A DNA stretch of 21,362 bases from Pelargonium nanum (Eukaryota > Streptophyta > Magnoliopsida > Geraniales > Geraniaceae), in assembly GCA_036897485.1 (NCBI GenBank), contig JAYMTF010001781.1:1-21362 (forward strand), in the 5' to 3' direction. Below the pieces are notes generated by a model. The model did no database searches. It saw only the letters and a program-made list of their open reading frames with translations, and had not been told where the DNA came from. Within the stretch, counting starts at the first letter, position 1. Every line of letters begins with the position of its first letter. Shown here piece after piece: positions 17,804-21,362 of the stretch. Made by a program: the position numbers and the translations under genes.

Positions 17804-19301
17804 TTCAAATCCCATCCCTATATTGCACCCTGGCAAGAAAGAGATCATCTTTGTGTGAGTGAGAGTTGTGCTAACAAAGAAGCCATAGAAATTAATTTAG
17901 TGATTCCAAGCGTGAGATTCTCATTATTCAAATTCGGATTATGGCTTTTTGGTCACTTAGATGACGTCATTTTTTTAGTGATTCGACTAATTTAACTTGG
18001 ATAAAATATAATTAAAGTATTGTACGATGTCATTTTATTGGCTTTCTTATCCACATGTCAATGTATCTAAATTTTAGCCAAGTCTGGAATGAGTCTCGAG
18101 GGTCCGAAGTTAAACAGGCCGAGTCCTGGAGCCTGCAAGGAATGGCACATTGTTAAGCGAAAACTTCGAAGTGTCTTTTAGGCTAAAAGCTACTACTTCA
18201 TGTTCTTGCTCAACTCACAATTCGGAAAAGCTTTGAGCTTCTCGAGCCCATTCTTGGACCACTCTATGTCTCTCTCTCTCTTTCTTCGATGAAGTTGAGC
18301 TGCAGCCGCACAGGAACGTTCCCATTCCCTCCGATGGTTCTTTTTTGATCGGTTAGTCATATGGAATTGGTTTCTCAAAATTGTATATTTTGGGACCAAA
18401 TACACACAGATCCAGCTCTATCTGCACAAAATTCGGCCCACCTTTATGTAGTTTTCTAGAAGTCTTCTCCACATTTCATCAGCCTTAGAAAATATCTAGA
18501 TTTATGTAGAAATTTAGGGACATCTAGATAGTTAATTATAGTCGTTTATAGTGATTATGAACTTGTAATCTTAGTCGTCCATTTAGTTAGCCAACTAGTA
18601 TAAGGTGAGGGTCTCATTTGTCCAAATCACCCACATCTCTTTCTACTTTGTCTTTGTGTAATAGAATTGTTCTTTCTAACTTGTGTTCTCTTTATTTGTT
18701 GTTTTTTAGCTCTAAGCGTAACTTAGACTAAGCATGTGGGATGCAAAAGTGTGTAAGTGTCGGACAATCTCGATATTTGTTAAGGGAAGCATTCAAATCA
18801 TTACAATAGTCTCATCCACGACTGTACATCAAACATCAGGGGCTACTTGGTGACCAAGGTCGCCGGAAATACACAATGTACATCGGATTTCGTGACCGAG
18901 TTCAGTTTCATGAACTTATATTAGAAAAATAGTCTCCTTAAGAGAATTTTCAAGTGACTTTGAGTCAAATAAAGATGACTTTGAGTCTTGTAAAGTAAAG
19001 AGGGGAAGTCATACAATATGGCATATTGTCTAAATATGGAATAAGTCTAATACACTTTTCAATTTGAATATTAATCCAACTATAGCAATATAATCTACCA
19101 TTGAACTCCAATTCTTTTTCTTTTCTTCTTCGCAAGAGAAATTGAGCATATGAATCATCGATCAACAAGTGAAAACAATTACAACACCAACTAGTTGGTA
19201 CATAGAAGCAAGAACCAATACTTCAATTACTCAATTTATGATTATCACAATGCAATTGCGAGCTCAAGTGTCACTAGTTGAACAAAACAACTCACGCGTT
19301 C
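17804..19301. other. Intergenic stretch, no gene seen
   Basis: The stretch holds a CT microsatellite at about 18268-18284 and a 12-bp duplication (TGACTTTGAGTC at 18955-18966 and 18976-18987). A portion around 18420-18720 has wording (repeated TCTAGA-like words, TGTAATAGAATTG then T-rich text) reminiscent of a decayed plant LTR. No paired LTR, primer site or target duplication was seen, so this stays a suspicion. The last part includes the 3' flank of the SIP gene. Confidence 0.3.
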
Positions 19302-20018
19302 TTAAGCTTTCTTCTCCTTTGGTGGAGGAAGGAGAAAACAGAAAATTTTAGCAGCCAAAACAGCTCCCAACAATGGGCAAATCCAATACACATAAAATTG
19401 TTCCCAAGAATTGTGCCAATTGTTCACATAAGCCCACCCAAAAGCATTGGCTGGGTTCATGGAAGGTCCTGTGAAACCAGACCCAACCGTCACCAACCCC
19501 ACCGTCGCCATAGCCAGAAGCAGCACCTTCACCAATGGGTTCTTGGGTCCTCTCAAGAACACCACAAGCAGAGCAAAATTCAGCGCAAAAGTCAACGCCC
19601 CCTCGGCGGCGGCTCCGGTGTGCAAATCCACCTTCAAGCTCGGACCTTTGAGCATGAACTTGTACTGCTCCGGCATGAGGTGTAGTATTGCTTTGGCTCC
19701 GAGGACGCCTCCGGCGGCCTGAGCCGGGAAGCGGACGGCGAGGGAGATGAGGGAGGAGTCGGGTTTGAGGCCGGCGGCGTAGAGGGCGGCGGTGGAGGTG
19801 GGGTTGAAGCTGGCGCCGCCCATGAGGTTGCCGATGATGCTGAAACAGAGGACGAGGGCGGTGGCGAGGAGGATGGTGATGGCGAGGCCGGCGAGGGAGC
19901 GGGCGGGGACGCCGAGAGCGGCGGCGATGAGGGAGGTGAAGACGCCGAGAAAGGGGGCGCTGAAGACCCACATGGAGGTGAGGACGGCGTCGCCGATGGC
20001 TGCTCCGATGAGACCCAT
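19302..20018 (-). CDS. SIP1-type aquaporin (small basic intrinsic protein)
   Basis: One uninterrupted frame of 238 codons begins at the ATG at 20016-20018 (MGLIGAAIGDAVLTSMWVF). Six hydrophobic segments alternate with two half-helix loops. The first pore motif is Asn-Pro-Thr (72-74, GGASFNPTSTAALY) instead of Asn-Pro-Ala; the second is the normal NPA (188-190, GPSMNPANAFGWAY). That pair, the 238-aa length and the basic tail PPPKEKKA are typical of SIP1 proteins (about 240 aa in Arabidopsis), which reside in the ER membrane and can conduct water. The lysines near the C-terminus may act as an ER retention signal. The 5' half is much more GC-rich than the surrounding DNA. The minus-strand leader is GA-rich. 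Confidence 0.94.
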   Translation of the reverse strand: MGLIGAAIGDAVLTSMWVFSAPFLGVFTSLIAAALGVPARSLAGLAITILLATALVLCFSIIGNLMGGASFNPTSTAALYAAGLKPDSSLISLAVRFPAQAAGGVLGAKAILHLMPEQYKFMLKGPSLKVDLHTGAAAEGALTFALNFALLVVFLRGPKNPLVKVLLLAMATVGLVTVGSGFTGPSMNPANAFGWAYVNNWHNSWEQFYVYWICPLLGAVLAAKIFCFLLPPPKEKKA

Positions 20019-20144
20019 GTTGTTGTTGTTGGTGTTGCTCTGTTTTCTCTGTCTCTCTCTCCTCAGTTTTTTGGTGGTTGGTTTGGCTCTGTATTTGTAG
20101 ACTAAACAGAGACAGAGATGACCAATTGTGGAGCTTGTGCCTAG

Positions 20145-20157
20145 TTATATATATATT
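20145..20157 (-). promoter_or_regulatory. Probable TATA box of the SIP1 gene
   Basis: The minus-strand reading is AATATATATATAA, about 127-139 bp upstream of the start codon. Transcription would begin near 20115, giving a GA-rich leader of about 95 nt. Confidence 0.5.
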
Positions 20158-20220
20158 TTTACTTAAATGACGTGTTACCTGATTTACCGTTCGTTCTATT
20201 TGTTAGCAAAAAAATTTATT

Positions 20221-20340
20221 TTAAGCTTTGATTAATCTAGATTCGAGCTTGGTGTAAGTTTATTGATAGACCGTCACATAAGATTAGCAAGACTCGAACT
20301 CGGGATCTGATGCTAAGCGAGTTAACGGCTCAAATTTCAG
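20221..20340 (-). mobile_element. Probable tRNA-derived SINE head, a different family
   Basis: On the minus strand, GAGCCGTTAACTCGCTTAGC, then ATCAGATCCCGAGTTCGAGTC, then TTGC, reads like the first half of a tRNA. The GAGTTCGAGTC core is close to a polymerase III B box, and the TTAGCATCAGATCCC spacing matches tRNA-like heads. The A box is degenerate. No A tail or target duplication was found, so limits and completeness are uncertain. It does not match the SINE at 7488-7687. Confidence 0.4.
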
Positions 20341-21151
20341 ATTGAATTTTATCAAATTTAGGTTCGAAAGATTTAACTCAAATGCAATATATAGTAAGTG
20401 TGGATTGTGGGTTCTGGATCACAGGTCGGATCAAGTTGCTAGTTTTTACGTAGACAATGTATGGGCGAGTGCGGGGTTACTTGACCAAATCCATACTTTC
20501 CCCAAGACAAACCCGACCTGCATCTTACTACTCTGTTGTAAAGAGTTAATTCATACCCAATTTGGGACAAATGCAAGTTGCGAGTTTAGGTCACGATTCA
20601 ATTCGTGTTGCAACTGTTACTTATAGATATGCGGGTGAGTGCAAGTCTAAATGACCGACTCGACCGACTCTCTCTCCTTACCAGTTAAGCTAAATTTGAG
20701 TTGGATATAACCTCAAGAACGACAAATCTCTCATCACTCATTCCTAACTGTACTATAGTTTTTGAGATCTTGTAACTTCATGTTAGTTAAAGTTGACAAT
20801 TCAATTTTGATATCGATTTTTTAAAACCAAGTCTAATCAACCTTAGGCGAGGATTACGAGCTTACGGCAATTTGTGACAATTCTATTTTTCTTCAACTGA
20901 AAACCAATATACAACACAAAAAATTGTCTAATTCAGTAGAAGTTCAAGTTGTCACTCACCTAAATTTTTTATAAGAAAAAAATGGTCCAAGAGAGTTAGG
21001 TTGGAGCTACCCTCTTTTCGTGACTTACCTAACCAATAACCAAATTCACATTTTCCGATCAAATTAATGTATAATACATAGTTCCAACGGTCAAATTTGA
21101 TATATTTATTCAAATACTAATGTTTAGTACCTGAAATTTATTATATTATAA
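20341..21151. other. Intergenic stretch, no gene seen
   Basis: Contains words such as ACAGGTCGGATC, AAACCCGACCTGCATC and GACCGACTCGACCGACTC that recall decayed dispersed repeats of eudicot genomes. The 94-codon plus-strand frame at 20342 begins at a non-ATG codon and is not recognised. No RNA gene was found. Confidence 0.35.
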
Positions 21152-21272
21152 AATAGTGATTTTACGTTCTTTGATACGTAATAGTTACTTAAATAACCAC
21201 AATTTATTCGATTTAAACAATAGTGATTTTACGTTGTTTTATATTTACTTACATTTATCGATTTAAGTGAAT
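21152..21272. repeat. AT-rich tandem duplication, period 67 bp
   Basis: AATAGTGATTTTACGTT begins at 21152 and again at 21219. Similar text follows in both copies (a TTACTTA word, then TTTATTCGATTTAAA in the first and TTTATCGATTTAAG in the second). There are two degenerate units in non-coding DNA near the window end. Confidence 0.6.
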
Positions 21273-21362
21273 AAAAAATATATTTACGATATTTAGTATA
21301 CAAACGTTTATGAGTTAAACACTAACAAGTTGCACAAACTTATTATAATACATCAAATCTTA

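Noticed and set aside
17393-17995. 67- and 64-codon plus-strand frames
   Set aside because: Neither resembles a known protein. The first opens at TTG, and both overlap the direct-repeat region.
18420-18720. LTR-like wording suggesting a solo LTR
   Set aside because: No TG...CA ends with target duplication, no partner LTR and no primer-binding site could be identified. Kept only as a remark.
19348-20100. Several long frames overlapping the SIP aquaporin (antisense and shifted)
   Set aside because: They arise from the GC-rich 5' half of the aquaporin coding sequence. Their translations are Arg/Pro- or Ala-rich and have no known domain.

Overview
This is a nuclear window from a flowering plant, almost certainly a eudicot. 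It is AT-rich with short GT-AG introns, and every recognisable protein belongs to a plant family: a GAMYB-type R2R3-MYB, a chloroplast S2P-type protease, a germin-like protein, an arogenate dehydratase and a SIP aquaporin. I cannot name the species. The genes are unrelated neighbours, not an operon or cluster.

Layout. (1) Positions 1-540, minus: 5' part of a GAMYB-like MYB gene cut by the window edge, with a TATA box at 694-702 and a Stowaway-like MITE at 749-949 just upstream. (2) 950-4060: no confident gene; a decayed RNase H-like fragment, a pentanucleotide microsatellite and a fold-back repeat. (3) 4061-5398, minus: intronless ARASP-type chloroplast membrane metalloprotease, with a promoter rich in TGGGCY motifs. 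(4) 5747-5887: an older SINE copy, minus. (5) About 6183-6290, minus: a MIR171 precursor; mature miR171 lies at 6194-6214 and a TATA box upstream at 6504-6520. (6) 7488-7687: a young SINE with a perfect 24-bp target-site duplication, in the promoter of (7) a two-exon germin-like gene at 7898-8853, plus, whose intron carries a 131-bp fold-back element. (8) 10214-15014, plus: an 11-exon arogenate/prephenate dehydratase gene coding for 386 aa, with a Mutator-type MITE in intron 1, a GC-AG intron 6 and short upstream ORFs. (9) 15015-19301: long intergenic stretch with dispersed short repeats. (10) 19302-20018, minus: single-exon SIP1 aquaporin. (11) 20019-21362: promoter, a probable tRNA-derived SINE head and AT-rich tandem repeats.

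I found no undescribed multi-gene system. The best discoveries are the MIR171 locus, which no protein ORF marks, and several cleanly bounded non-autonomous transposons in regulatory or intronic positions.
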